Assembly (NCBI GenBank): GCA_965116785.1
Contig: OZ220731.1
Coordinates: 3,782,001-3,846,000 of the forward strand
Length of the DNA: 64,000 bases
Source of the DNA: Bin87 sp965116785
GTDB taxonomy: Bacteria > Chloroflexota > Dehalococcoidia > Lucifugimonadales > UBA3495
Reading direction: 5' to 3'
In this document: piece by piece, positions 17,645 through 26,229 of the stretch
Position numbering within the stretch: position 1 is the stretch's first letter
Layout: every line of letters begins with the position of its first letter
Notes under the pieces: generated by a model
The model's input: only the letters and a program-made list of their open reading frames with translations
Told to the model about the DNA's origin: nothing
Database searches by the model: none
Position numbers and translations under genes: made by a program

Positions 17645-18568
17645 ATGCAGCGGTTCATTATCTTCCGAGTCGGGCAGGCGATCATCGCCGTGCTGCTGGT
17701 GAGCATCATTGTGTTCATGCTCTCCAACATCACCGGGGACCCCACCTCGGTGATGTTGCCCATGGGCGAAGCCACGCCCGAGGACATCGCCGCCCTGAAG
17801 GAAAAATGGGGCCTGGACAGGCCTCTGCACATGCGTTATCTGGTCTTCCTGGGCAACGCCGTCCAGGGTGATTTCGGCGAGTCCTACGCCTTCGGCGGAC
17901 AGACCGCCATGGGGATGGTGTTGGACCGATTCCCGGCCACGCTGCAGTTGGGTGGCCTGGCCATGCTGATAGCCGTGGTACTCGGGGTGCCGCTGGGGGT
18001 CATCACGGCGGCGCGCAAGGACGGCTGGCTGGACTACCAGGGCAAAGCGGTTGCCTTCCTTGGACAGTCGGTGCCGAGCTTCTGGCTGGGCATCATGCTG
18101 CTCTGGCTCTTCGCGGTGCAACTCGGATGGCTGCCATCATCCGGGAAGGGCGGGCTGTCCCACATGATCATGCCGGCGTTCACCCTGGGTTTTTTCCAGG
18201 TGGCGGCCCTGCTGCGGCTGATCCGTTCGTCGATGCTGGACGTGCTGGACACCGAGTTCGTCAAGCTGGCGCGCATCAAGGGCGTGCCGGAATGGAAGGT
18301 CATCTGGAAGCACTGTCTGCGCAACGCGTTCATCGCGCCGCTGACCTACTTTGCGATAATCATCGGCGGCCTGTTCACGGGCACTGTAATCGTGGAGACG
18401 GTGTTCTCGTGGCCCGGCGTTGGTCAGCTGGCCGTGGGCGCTGTGCGCGGGCGCGATTTCCAGGTGCTGCAGGCGGTGGTGATCATCGGCTCCTCCATCT
18501 ACATCTTCGCTAACCTGATCGTGGACATACTCTACGCGTACCTGGATCCCCGCATCCGCTACACGTAG
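17645..18568 (+). CDS. ABC transporter permease (DppB/OppB type)
   Basis: 307 residues, ATG after AAGGGAGAC. Six predicted helices starting RVGQAIIAVLLVSIIVFML; the EAA coupling motif reads EFVKLARIKGVPEWKVIWKH; QSVPSFWLGIMLLWLFA lies in the central TM pair; the product ends DPRIRYT as DppB-type proteins do. It forms the membrane channel with the DppC-type protein 66 bp downstream. Confidence 0.95.
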   Translation: MQRFIIFRVGQAIIAVLLVSIIVFMLSNITGDPTSVMLPMGEATPEDIAALKEKWGLDRPLHMRYLVFLGNAVQGDFGESYAFGGQTAMGMVLDRFPATLQLGGLAMLIAVVLGVPLGVITAARKDGWLDYQGKAVAFLGQSVPSFWLGIMLLWLFAVQLGWLPSSGKGGLSHMIMPAFTLGFFQVAALLRLIRSSMLDVLDTEFVKLARIKGVPEWKVIWKHCLRNAFIAPLTYFAIIIGGLFTGTVIVETVFSWPGVGQLAVGAVRGRDFQVLQAVVIIGSSIYIFANLIVDILYAYLDPRIRYT

Positions 18569-18634
18569 GCGCGGGTCCGGAAGCAAACCGCATTGATATC
18601 TGCAAATACAATGGCCAACGGTGGAGAATGAGAT

Positions 18635-19735
18635 ATGGCTATCACCACGGCGCCAGTCCCCGCCAGTCCCGCCACGGAAGAAGCGGCAGCACGCCCCGGC
18701 GCCCTCGCTAGAGTCCGGCATTGGATCTCCGAGGTTCGCCGACTGCCCCTGTTTCCGGTGACGATGCTACTGGTGTTCCTGCTCATACCGGCAGTCTTCT
18801 CTGAACTGATCGCTCCCCACAATCCGAGGCGCGGCGATTTGGACGACCGGCTGGTCCCGCCGGCCTGGTCCGGCGACGTAGTGTCGGTGCGTACTGTCGT
18901 GGAGCGGGTGAACCGGGACAACCGCCAGAACGAGATCAAGCTCAGCGACGCCGAGCGCACCGTCCGCATCGGCGACGCCTCTGTTGTCGGTAAAGCCGAG
19001 GGAGAGGCTCCGATACTGGGTGACCAGATCCAGATCGTGGTCAAACCCGGGGGGCAGGGCAAATACCTGCTGGGCACCGACAAAAACGGCATGGACATAT
19101 TCAGCCGAATTGTTCACGGGGCGCGGCTGGCGCTGGTCGTGTCCATGATGGCGATCTTCGTGTCGGGGTTGATCGGCACCGTATTGGGCATTCTGGCGGG
19201 CTATTACGGCGGCTGGGTGGACACCCTGGTCATGCGCCTAGTCGACATGTCCCTTTCCATCTCGCTGATCCTGGTGGCTCTGGTTCTGGCGGCGACCCTC
19301 GGGCCACGCATCGAAAACGTGCTCATCGTGGTGTGCCTGTTCCTCTGGTCGCGTTACGCCCGGCTGATCCGCGGTGAGACGCTGGCGCTGAAGACGCAAG
19401 ACTTCGTCGCCAGGTCGAAGGTGGCCGGTTCGTCAGAGATCCGGATCATGCTGCGCCACATCTTCCCGAACCTGGTCAACACCATCATCGTGCTGGCGAC
19501 GCTCCAGCTGGGGTTCGTGATCCTGCTGGAGGCCGGACTGAGCTTCCTTGGCGCCGGCATCCCGCGGCCCAATCCCGCCTGGGGCGTCATGGTTGCCGAC
19601 GGGCGCGAGCTCATCATCGACTCCTGGTGGGTCTCCTTCTTCCCCGGCTTGGCGATCCTGTTCACCGTGCTGTCCGTTAACCTGCTCGGCGACTGGCTGC
19701 GCGACCGGCTGGACCCCAAGCAGCGCAATGTGTAA
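18635..19735 (+). CDS. ABC transporter permease (DppC/OppC type) with enlarged extracytoplasmic loop
   Basis: 366 residues, longer than the usual roughly 300. After the first helix there is a loop of about 100 residues (PPAWSGDVVSV to KPGGQGKYLLGTDKNG) before the DIFSRIVHGARLAL core; most DppC proteins have about 40 there. The EAA motif is DFVARSKVAGSSEIRIMLRH. The C-terminus AGLSFLGAGIPRPNPAWG is canonical. The loop may contact the binding protein; that is inference. Confidence 0.94.
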   Translation: MAITTAPVPASPATEEAAARPGALARVRHWISEVRRLPLFPVTMLLVFLLIPAVFSELIAPHNPRRGDLDDRLVPPAWSGDVVSVRTVVERVNRDNRQNEIKLSDAERTVRIGDASVVGKAEGEAPILGDQIQIVVKPGGQGKYLLGTDKNGMDIFSRIVHGARLALVVSMMAIFVSGLIGTVLGILAGYYGGWVDTLVMRLVDMSLSISLILVALVLAATLGPRIENVLIVVCLFLWSRYARLIRGETLALKTQDFVARSKVAGSSEIRIMLRHIFPNLVNTIIVLATLQLGFVILLEAGLSFLGAGIPRPNPAWGVMVADGRELIIDSWWVSFFPGLAILFTVLSVNLLGDWLRDRLDPKQRNV

Positions 19736-19763
19736 CGACGCCAAACAATTTTGAGGCTAGAAT

Positions 19764-19791
19764 GTAGGGGCGAATGACCATTCGCCCCTAC
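19764..19791. repeat. Perfect REP-like palindrome
   Basis: GTAGGGGCGAATG (19764-19776) and its exact complement (19779-19791) with a two-base centre. It resembles a palindrome class I recall as recurring between genes in many genomes. A degenerate relative is at 47112-47139. No T-tract follows directly, so it is not a classical terminator. Confidence 0.75.
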
Positions 19792-19807
19792 CAGTGTTTT
19801 AACCAGC

Positions 19808-21154
19808 ATGCAGGAACAGGAAAATCAGGCGCAGTTTCCCGACTGGGTTGAACGCAGCCAACGTACCGCCCGGCGTCGGTACCGGATGCGCCTGCTGGCG
19901 CCCGCCATCACGGCCGGGGCGCTGCTGCTGGTGGTGATACTGGGATGGATATTCTGGTTCAGCCTGCCCAACCCGGTGCGATGGTTCGTGGGAAGCCCCT
20001 CGGCCGCCGCATCGTCCGCGTCCAACGCCGGTCGTTGGTCGATGCTGGGTTACGGAACCAACCTCACCGGGTTCATCGCCGACGTGGAACAACAGCCCGC
20101 CGGCCGCGTCGCTTGGTCCCAGGACCTGGGGCCCTACACGCGCTCCGCCCCGCTGGTGGCGGACGGCAAGGTGTTCGTCGGTGGACACTTCCAGGTGTCG
20201 GCCCTCGATGCTGGCACAGGGGAGCGGCTGTGGTCGGTGGAAACGCCCGGGCCGATGGACCATGCCATCACCGTCGCCAACAATGACCTGGTGTTCGTTG
20301 GCCTGACCAACCACAGGATGCTGGCGCTGAACCAGGACACCGGCGAACAGGTGTGGGATTTCAAGGCGCACCTGCCGATATCGGCATCAGCGCTGGCGCA
20401 TAATGGCGTCGCCTATGTGACTTCCGCGGGGAACATCATCTACGGGCTGGATGCCCAGACCGGCGAGCAGCTCTGGAAACATAAGCTCAAGGGCAACGTG
20501 AAGACCACGCCGAGCCTGCGAGACGACCGGCTCTACGTGGCGGACGACGAGGGTAACCTGTACTTCATCGACGCCGACAACGGCCGGCGCCGGTTCCGCT
20601 TTCTGACCGCCGGCTCGGCTGAGGGACCGCCGGTGGTGACGGAGAACACCGTGTATTTCCCGTCCGGTGGCACGCTGTACGCCATCAACACCGGCGTAAA
20701 GGGAATGCCGGGGCTCTACTGGATCAAGCGCACCTGGTTCCAGCTGTGGATCTGGCAGGTGCCTTTTGTGCCGGCGCCTCCGGCCCAGCGGGGAGAGCGT
20801 TGGCGGTTCGCGCCGGAAGAACGGCATACCCAGGGGATCGTATCGTCGCCTGCAGCGGCCGAGGGCGTTTATTACGTCGGCGACAGTGACGGTGCGTTTT
20901 ACGCCCGGGAAGGCTTCACGGACGATGAATTGTGGAGATTCCAGGCGGACGGCGGGGTCGTCAGTTCCCCAATCATACTGGCAGACCGGATTTATTTTGG
21001 CGCGCGGGACGGTTTCGTGTACTGCCTGAACCGCTCGGACGGCTCGATGCTGTGGAAACTGGATCTTGGCGGTCCCATAGAATTGCCGCCGGCATATGCC
21101 GGCGGCAGGGTGTACGTGCGAACGACCGACGGGCTACTGCACGCGGTGGAGTGA
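19808..21154 (+). CDS. Membrane-anchored PQQ-like beta-propeller repeat protein
   Basis: 448 residues. A basic N-terminus (RTARRRYRMR) precedes one transmembrane helix (about residues 32-52), then about eight PQQ/BamB-type blades: SALDAGTGERLWSVE, LALNQDTGEQVWDF, YGLDAQTGEQLWKHK, YFIDADNGRRRF, YCLNRSDGSMLWKLD. The propeller should face outside the membrane as a protein-interaction platform. The Trp-docking pattern fits repeats that do not necessarily bind PQQ. It follows the transporter operon after a palindrome and may be co-transcribed. Confidence 0.9.
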   Translation: MQEQENQAQFPDWVERSQRTARRRYRMRLLAPAITAGALLLVVILGWIFWFSLPNPVRWFVGSPSAAASSASNAGRWSMLGYGTNLTGFIADVEQQPAGRVAWSQDLGPYTRSAPLVADGKVFVGGHFQVSALDAGTGERLWSVETPGPMDHAITVANNDLVFVGLTNHRMLALNQDTGEQVWDFKAHLPISASALAHNGVAYVTSAGNIIYGLDAQTGEQLWKHKLKGNVKTTPSLRDDRLYVADDEGNLYFIDADNGRRRFRFLTAGSAEGPPVVTENTVYFPSGGTLYAINTGVKGMPGLYWIKRTWFQLWIWQVPFVPAPPAQRGERWRFAPEERHTQGIVSSPAAAEGVYYVGDSDGAFYAREGFTDDELWRFQADGGVVSSPIILADRIYFGARDGFVYCLNRSDGSMLWKLDLGGPIELPPAYAGGRVYVRTTDGLLHAVE

Positions 21155-21166
21155 CACACTCGGAAG

Positions 21167-21730
21167 TTACCAGCCGAGTATATCCCGGACAAGGCAACGG
21201 AAGTCCGGCAGCACCGCTCCACCATCCAGTTCATCGTCTTCGGTGTAAACGAGCGTCGGTCCGTCATCAGTGTGAGCGGCCACGGTGCGAGCGGTGGGAT
21301 ATACCGCCCACGCCAGGCGAACGCCGTGACTCAGCCACATCGCAACTTTATCCGCGATTTCCCGGGGACGGTGGTTGGGCGAGACCACCTCGACCACGAG
21401 ATCCGGGACTACTTCGTAGAAACCGCGGACTTTTACGTCCAGAGGCAGTGTCTCCGCCGAAAAGTAAGCGACATCCGGCTCCCGCACCGTGTCGGGGTCA
21501 CGCTCCAACAAGACACCCGCGCCTATCGACATGCGCCCAACGCGGCGGGGGCGGACGTGACCCGCCAAGACCGCCGCCAACGCCATCTTGATTTCGCTGT
21601 GTTCGCCTCCCGCCGGTAGAGTCTCGCTCACCACGCCGTTGACCAGTTCGCCCCTAAGTATGCGCCGTTCGCAAAGCCGCAGAAATTCGTCAGCGGTCAA
21701 CAACTTCCCGCCGATGGGCGCGGTTGCCAT
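21167..21730 (-). CDS. Uma2 family (DUF820) putative endonuclease
   Basis: 187 residues. The PD-(D/E)XK core is visible as REPDVAYFSAE and then PDLVVEVVSPNHR with the downstream Lys in ADKVAMWLSHGV. These proteins are abundant in cyanobacteria and Chloroflexi, and their biological role is unsettled. It follows the alpha/beta hydrolase gene on the same strand after 36 bp and converges with the propeller gene. Confidence 0.9.
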   Translation of the reverse strand: MATAPIGGKLLTADEFLRLCERRILRGELVNGVVSETLPAGGEHSEIKMALAAVLAGHVRPRRVGRMSIGAGVLLERDPDTVREPDVAYFSAETLPLDVKVRGFYEVVPDLVVEVVSPNHRPREIADKVAMWLSHGVRLAWAVYPTARTVAAHTDDGPTLVYTEDDELDGGAVLPDFRCLVRDILGW

Positions 21731-21766
21731 GGTTGCCTCCCGTACCTTGGAGGGTCGAGCGCCGGC

Positions 21767-22546
21767 CTAAAGGAAGGCCAGCGCTGTTTGCACGAAGTCG
21801 TCGGGCTTCTCGATCTGCGGCGAGTGCCCGCAGTTGGGGAGCACCGTGACCTGCGAACCCGAGATAGCCTGCTGGTACAGGTCGGCGCATTCCACCGGCA
21901 CCAGGTTGTCATTCTCGCCCCACACGATATGGGTCGGCACGCTTACCCGGCCCAGTTTGGCCGGAAGCCGCGGGTTATGCATGTACGGCCGCCAGGTCAG
22001 GCGGATGGCCATCTCGCGGTCGCCCTCGGCCTGATTGGTCTGTTCGGGTGTCGGGTCGGAGCCGAACATCTCGTCCCACTCGGGCACCTGGCTGGGGTCG
22101 TGATAGACCAGGTCGCGGATCTGCTGTGGGTTGATGATGAAGATGTCGGTGATCTCGCCGTCCACCGGCTTGATGCCGGCCGCGCCAACCAGCATCACCT
22201 TGCTGAAGGCGTGGCCAGTCATCGACAGCATTTCCGCCGCCAGCCAGCCGCCCATGGAGAACCCGATGGCCCGCACGTTTTCGAGACCCTCCTGTTCCTG
22301 GTACCAGGTGTAGAAACAGGCCATGTCCTGCATCGTCTCCACCCAGCTGGGCCGGTCGCTCTTGCCGTAGCCGGGATGGGAGGGCAGGTAGACGGTGAAC
22401 TTCTCGGCCAGGGCCTGGGCGTAACGACGCGGACCGGCATTGCCGTTGGCGCCGTGCAGCACCAGCAGCGGGTCGCCGCTGCCGCCCTTGTACACCTGCA
22501 GGTTTCCGCCGGCGACGGAGATGGTTTCCTCGGTGAAAGTTGCCAT
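21767..22546 (-). CDS. Alpha/beta hydrolase
   Basis: 259 residues from the second in-frame ATG (22546), since AAGGAG lies ten bases upstream of it and abuts the first ATG at 22555. Nucleophile elbow GFSMGG (Ser about residue 100), acid in VWGENDNLVP and catalytic His in NCGHSPQIEKP form a full triad; HGANGN is the oxyanion strand. It lies 43 bp downstream of a flavin monooxygenase, a pairing that suits oxidation followed by ester or lactone or C-C hydrolysis. Confidence 0.93.
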   Translation of the reverse strand: MATFTEETISVAGGNLQVYKGGSGDPLLVLHGANGNAGPRRYAQALAEKFTVYLPSHPGYGKSDRPSWVETMQDMACFYTWYQEQEGLENVRAIGFSMGGWLAAEMLSMTGHAFSKVMLVGAAGIKPVDGEITDIFIINPQQIRDLVYHDPSQVPEWDEMFGSDPTPEQTNQAEGDREMAIRLTWRPYMHNPRLPAKLGRVSVPTHIVWGENDNLVPVECADLYQQAISGSQVTVLPNCGHSPQIEKPDDFVQTALAFL

Positions 22547-22589
22547 TGGGGTCATGCTCCTTGCTGAATAAATGGGGGATGCATGGTGA

Positions 22590-23825
22590 CTACAACGCGG
22601 TGAGCCCGGGCTGGACGCCCTCCTTCTGGAAGGGGTCGGTGAGCTCCAGCTCCTCGCCGATCTCGCGCAGGGCCGGCAGGACTTCCTGGCCCATCAGTTC
22701 CAGGCAGCGCATTGTGTCCTCGTGGCTGATGGAGCCGTCGTTGGTCCACACGGCCAGGATGCCGGGGCGCATGAAGCTCAGGACCTCCCGAAGCTGGCTG
22801 ATGACCGTATCGGGGCTGCCGATGATCCAGCGCTTGGAGTCGAGGATGGAGTCGTACTGGGCGCCGTCCAGGCCTCCCACGCGGAACGGGTCGCTGCGGA
22901 TCTGCTCGCGCAGGCGCAGGAACCGAGGGTCATCGCTACGGCTGCCGTACCCAACCGGCGAGGCGTAGTCGCGAGGCAGTGGGATCCGGCCCACGCCGAT
23001 GTTGCCCACCATGTAGCCCTTACCCACGTCGTAGGCCTTCTCGTCGGTGTCCTGCACGTGGATGCGCACGAGGTAGCCGAAGTTCTCCGGCCCGGGCTCA
23101 TAGCCGTGCTGACGCGCGGTCTCAGCATAGATGGACTTCATGTCCTGGGTGCCCTGGGGGTCGGTTTCCAGGAAGATGTAGGGGTAGTTGCGCTCGGCGC
23201 ACCACACCAGGGTCTCGGGGCTGCCCGTGCCGGGAATCCAAACGGGCGGGTGCGGCTTCTGCATGGGCACCTGGAAGGGATTGACCACGCGGAAGTGGTA
23301 ATGGTCACCTTCCCAACGGAAGGGGCCGGGCGTGGTCCAGGTCTTGATGACCAGGTCGTGGGCCTCTTCGAAGCGGGCCCGGTTGTGCAGCGGGTTGGTG
23401 TTGGTGGCCAGGCTCTCCACGCCGGTGCCGCGCACGAAACCGGACACCAGGCGGCCGCCGGAGATCATGTCGATCTCGGCCAGTTCCTCGGCCAACCGGA
23501 TGGGGTTGTCGAAGATGGGCAGTGGGTTGCCCAGGAGCACGATCTTGGTGTTCTTGGTATTGCGGGCCAGGATGGCGGCCTCGAGGTTCATCGTCGCGCC
23601 CAGGCAGGTGGGCGTGTTGTGGTGCTCGTTGAGCATCAACCCGTCGAAACCCACCTCCTCCGAGTACTCGTACTCGTCGAGGTACATGTTGTAGAGGTAG
23701 TGGCCTTCCTGGGGGTTGAAGTTGGAGTTCGAGAACGTCAGCCGCACCGCCTCGTTGGGCGAGTTGCGCACGTCCTCCTCGGTGTAGTTCACGTAGGCCC
23801 GTTCGGTAAAACGCATCAGGAACAT
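22590..23825 (-). CDS. Luciferase-like flavin-dependent monooxygenase
   Basis: 411 residues, ATG with GGAGG six bases upstream. LLM features: EVGFDGLMLNEHHNTPTC, KIVLLGNPLPIFDNPIRLAEELAEIDM, GRLVSGFVRGTG, and a late IIGSPDTVISQLREVL. It is closely similar in layout to the copy at 56553 (LLNEHH.TP, LGN.LPI.D, SGFVRG, PGP.RWEG), so these are probably paralogues of one subfamily. It is probably co-transcribed with the downstream hydrolase. Confidence 0.94.
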   Translation of the reverse strand: MFLMRFTERAYVNYTEEDVRNSPNEAVRLTFSNSNFNPQEGHYLYNMYLDEYEYSEEVGFDGLMLNEHHNTPTCLGATMNLEAAILARNTKNTKIVLLGNPLPIFDNPIRLAEELAEIDMISGGRLVSGFVRGTGVESLATNTNPLHNRARFEEAHDLVIKTWTTPGPFRWEGDHYHFRVVNPFQVPMQKPHPPVWIPGTGSPETLVWCAERNYPYIFLETDPQGTQDMKSIYAETARQHGYEPGPENFGYLVRIHVQDTDEKAYDVGKGYMVGNIGVGRIPLPRDYASPVGYGSRSDDPRFLRLREQIRSDPFRVGGLDGAQYDSILDSKRWIIGSPDTVISQLREVLSFMRPGILAVWTNDGSISHEDTMRCLELMGQEVLPALREIGEELELTDPFQKEGVQPGLTAL

Positions 23826-23913
23826 GGAATAGCCTCCTGCGGTGGGTCAGCCTGAGCGGGGGCGGTTGGGTTTGGTGGGGGCCATGATACACCCCAACCG
23901 GCCTAACGGCCCG

Positions 23914-24825
23914 TCAGATTTCCTCGGCGAAGTAATTTTCGTCCAGCTTCTTGATTTCGTAGGTGTATTCGGTGACTACGCCCACGCTGTGACGGATCAT
24001 GAGTTGGGCCAGTTCGTTGCCGTCTACCAGCCGGATTGTTTCGTTGCGTTGAGACACGTTCGCGGCAGTCTGTTTGGCGGTGTTACTAAACCCGCTGGTG
24101 GTTATGAACACGCCTTTGGTCGCTCCACGCGCGATCATACTCCCAGCGAAGTTGCGTATCTCAGGTTCTCCAACTGAACCGGAGGTGTATCGCTTGGCTT
24201 GAACGTAAACCTTTTCGAGGCCTAAGGCGTCCTGATTGATGATGCCGTCGATGCCACCGTCTCCGCTACGGCCTACAGCCTGACCTTGGCCATAGCCCAT
24301 GCATTCAAGGAGATGGATCACTAACCGCTCGAACCGTTCTGGAGAAATGCCTCGGATACTGTCGAGCAATTCTTGCGCCAGATTCTCTTGCACTGTCGCG
24401 AAGCTACTCTGCATAAGAGTTAGGGGCGTCTCGTCGAATATACCGGTAACTGCGCGCGGTCCGGCTTCTTCCTCGCGTGGGGTATCTATCGTGGGCTTGT
24501 TCGTTTGGATCACAGATCGCAAGTCCGCGTCGGTTATTTCGCCTTGGTGCATTTCAAGGACGGCCCTGCCCTCCTCGGTGATCAGAAAGCGTCCCCGAGT
24601 AGGCCGGAATAGGTAGCCCGCGCGCCGCAGGTCAAACATAGCCCAGTCAGTGCGGTCCGCGACGCGAAACACGCCCGACGACGACTGCTCGACCATGTCT
24701 TCCTCGGTCAACGACAGGCGAGTTGACAATAATTCAACGATGCCCCTGCGGGACAACGGCGCCGTAGACTCCGCCGCTATTTCCAGAACCACGCGATGGA
24801 GTTGATTCTTCGTGGGTACAACCAT
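23914..24825 (-). CDS. Mrr-type restriction endonuclease
   Basis: 303 residues. The N-terminal third is a winged-helix Mrr_N-like domain (VVPTKNQLHRVVLEI, AGYLFRPTRGRFLITEEG). The C-terminal nuclease domain has FERLVIHLLECMGYG, GDGGIDGIINQD and VYVQAKRY, i.e. the D-(Q)xK active site of the Mrr family. Such solo enzymes are type IV: they cut modified foreign DNA without a partner methylase. Base composition is AT-richer than the flanking monooxygenases, suggesting transfer. Confidence 0.92.
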   Translation of the reverse strand: MVVPTKNQLHRVVLEIAAESTAPLSRRGIVELLSTRLSLTEEDMVEQSSSGVFRVADRTDWAMFDLRRAGYLFRPTRGRFLITEEGRAVLEMHQGEITDADLRSVIQTNKPTIDTPREEEAGPRAVTGIFDETPLTLMQSSFATVQENLAQELLDSIRGISPERFERLVIHLLECMGYGQGQAVGRSGDGGIDGIINQDALGLEKVYVQAKRYTSGSVGEPEIRNFAGSMIARGATKGVFITTSGFSNTAKQTAANVSQRNETIRLVDGNELAQLMIRHSVGVVTEYTYEIKKLDENYFAEEI

Positions 24826-24849
24826 CGATCCTGAAACCTCGCGAGCAGA

Positions 24850-26022
24850 CTATTGACTAATCCCCGCCTTCTTGAAATGCGGTATCACCTCCGCCGCGAA
24901 GCGGCCCATCTGCTCCTTGAACTGCGACGTGGTCGCGCCCATGGGGAAGGCGATCATGATCTGCTCGAGGCCGGGGTACTTGTCCTGCAACTCCTCCAGG
25001 TAGGCGATGGTGTCCTCGGGGCTGCCGGCGAACCAGGCGCGGTTGTCGATCACGTCCTGGAAGTCGGTGCCGGCGGCGATGTGCCGCGCTACCCCGCCGG
25101 GGCCGGTGGCCGAGATCTGCTGGTCGCTGTAGCGCAACATCCCCAGCGGCGCGGCGAACTTGACGTGCTCCTCGAAGAGGGGCTGTAGCTGCCGGCGGGC
25201 TCCGGTAGTGGTGTCGTCCACCATGGCCCACAGGCCGATGCACAAGCCCTCACCCAGGGCAAGGTCACGGCCGGCCCGCTGGTTGGCTGCCTGGTAGCGT
25301 TGCACCCACTCCTCGACGTACTGCTCGCCCGTGCCCAGGATGACACCCTTGATTCCCCACTTGGCCATGAAGTCCAGCGCCCGGTCCGACGCGCTGACGA
25401 TGGGCTGCCAGACGTCAACCGGCCGAGTCTTGGGGCGCGGCACCAGCGTCACCTCTTTCAGGTCGTACCCGCGATAGGGAATGTCCGGCGGGATCGTGTA
25501 GTGCTTGCCCTGGTGGGAGAAAGACTCTTCGTTGAAGGCCTTCATCATGATCTCAAACTGCTCTTCGAACAGCTCGCGGTTGGCGTCGCCGTCGATCATG
25601 GGCGCGCCGAAGGATTCAACCTCCCGGGTGTGGTAACCCCGGCCGATGCCGAAAACCACCCGACCGCCGGTGAGGATATCCACCATGGCGAAGTCCTCAG
25701 CCAACCTGATGGGATGCCACATGGGCAGGATGTTGAACCCGCACCCGAACTTGATCCGGTTGGTGTGTTGGGCCAGGTACTGGCTCATGATGAGCAGGTT
25801 GGGGATGCACTCGTATCCCTCGCGCTGGAAGTGGTGCTCCGCCATCCAGAGGATGTCGAACCCCAGGTCGTCGAGGAAGACCGCAGCCTCCCGCGCGATG
25901 TCCAGCGCCATGGAGAGCCGGTCGTTGTCGTACCACCGGTCGTTGGCGGGAACGCCGTCGAAACCGATGCCGTCGCCTTCCAGCACATGGCCGGCATAAA
26001 GCACCGAAAAGTCCTTGATCAT
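24850..26022 (-). CDS. Luciferase-like flavin-dependent monooxygenase
   Basis: 390 residues from the ATG at 26022, supported by GGAGGC seven bases upstream; an upstream in-frame start at 26055 is less likely. Begins MIKDFSVLYAGHVLEGDG, then GFDILWMAEHHFQREGYEC, IKFGCGFNILPMWHPIRLAEDFA, GRVVFGIGRGYH, and a late FAGSPEDTIAYLEEL. It belongs to a different LLM subgroup from its neighbours, judging by the different N-terminal segments. Confidence 0.93.
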   Translation of the reverse strand: MIKDFSVLYAGHVLEGDGIGFDGVPANDRWYDNDRLSMALDIAREAAVFLDDLGFDILWMAEHHFQREGYECIPNLLIMSQYLAQHTNRIKFGCGFNILPMWHPIRLAEDFAMVDILTGGRVVFGIGRGYHTREVESFGAPMIDGDANRELFEEQFEIMMKAFNEESFSHQGKHYTIPPDIPYRGYDLKEVTLVPRPKTRPVDVWQPIVSASDRALDFMAKWGIKGVILGTGEQYVEEWVQRYQAANQRAGRDLALGEGLCIGLWAMVDDTTTGARRQLQPLFEEHVKFAAPLGMLRYSDQQISATGPGGVARHIAAGTDFQDVIDNRAWFAGSPEDTIAYLEELQDKYPGLEQIMIAFPMGATTSQFKEQMGRFAAEVIPHFKKAGISQ

Positions 26023-26229
26023 TGGATTGCCTCCGTGTACGAACGCATCTGGCACGCCGGACGAATGGCCCGTGTGAGGCCTCTCGGCTGACAGTTAAAG
26101 AGCCTTTGTGCTACCATCGATATGCTACCACCGCCGCCGGAGGGTGTCATTGCGCCGTGTACGGGCTGCTCTCCGAGCACAAATTTCGCGCCTTTCAGCG
26201 CAGTCGCGGTGCGGAGGCTCTTTGTTCTC

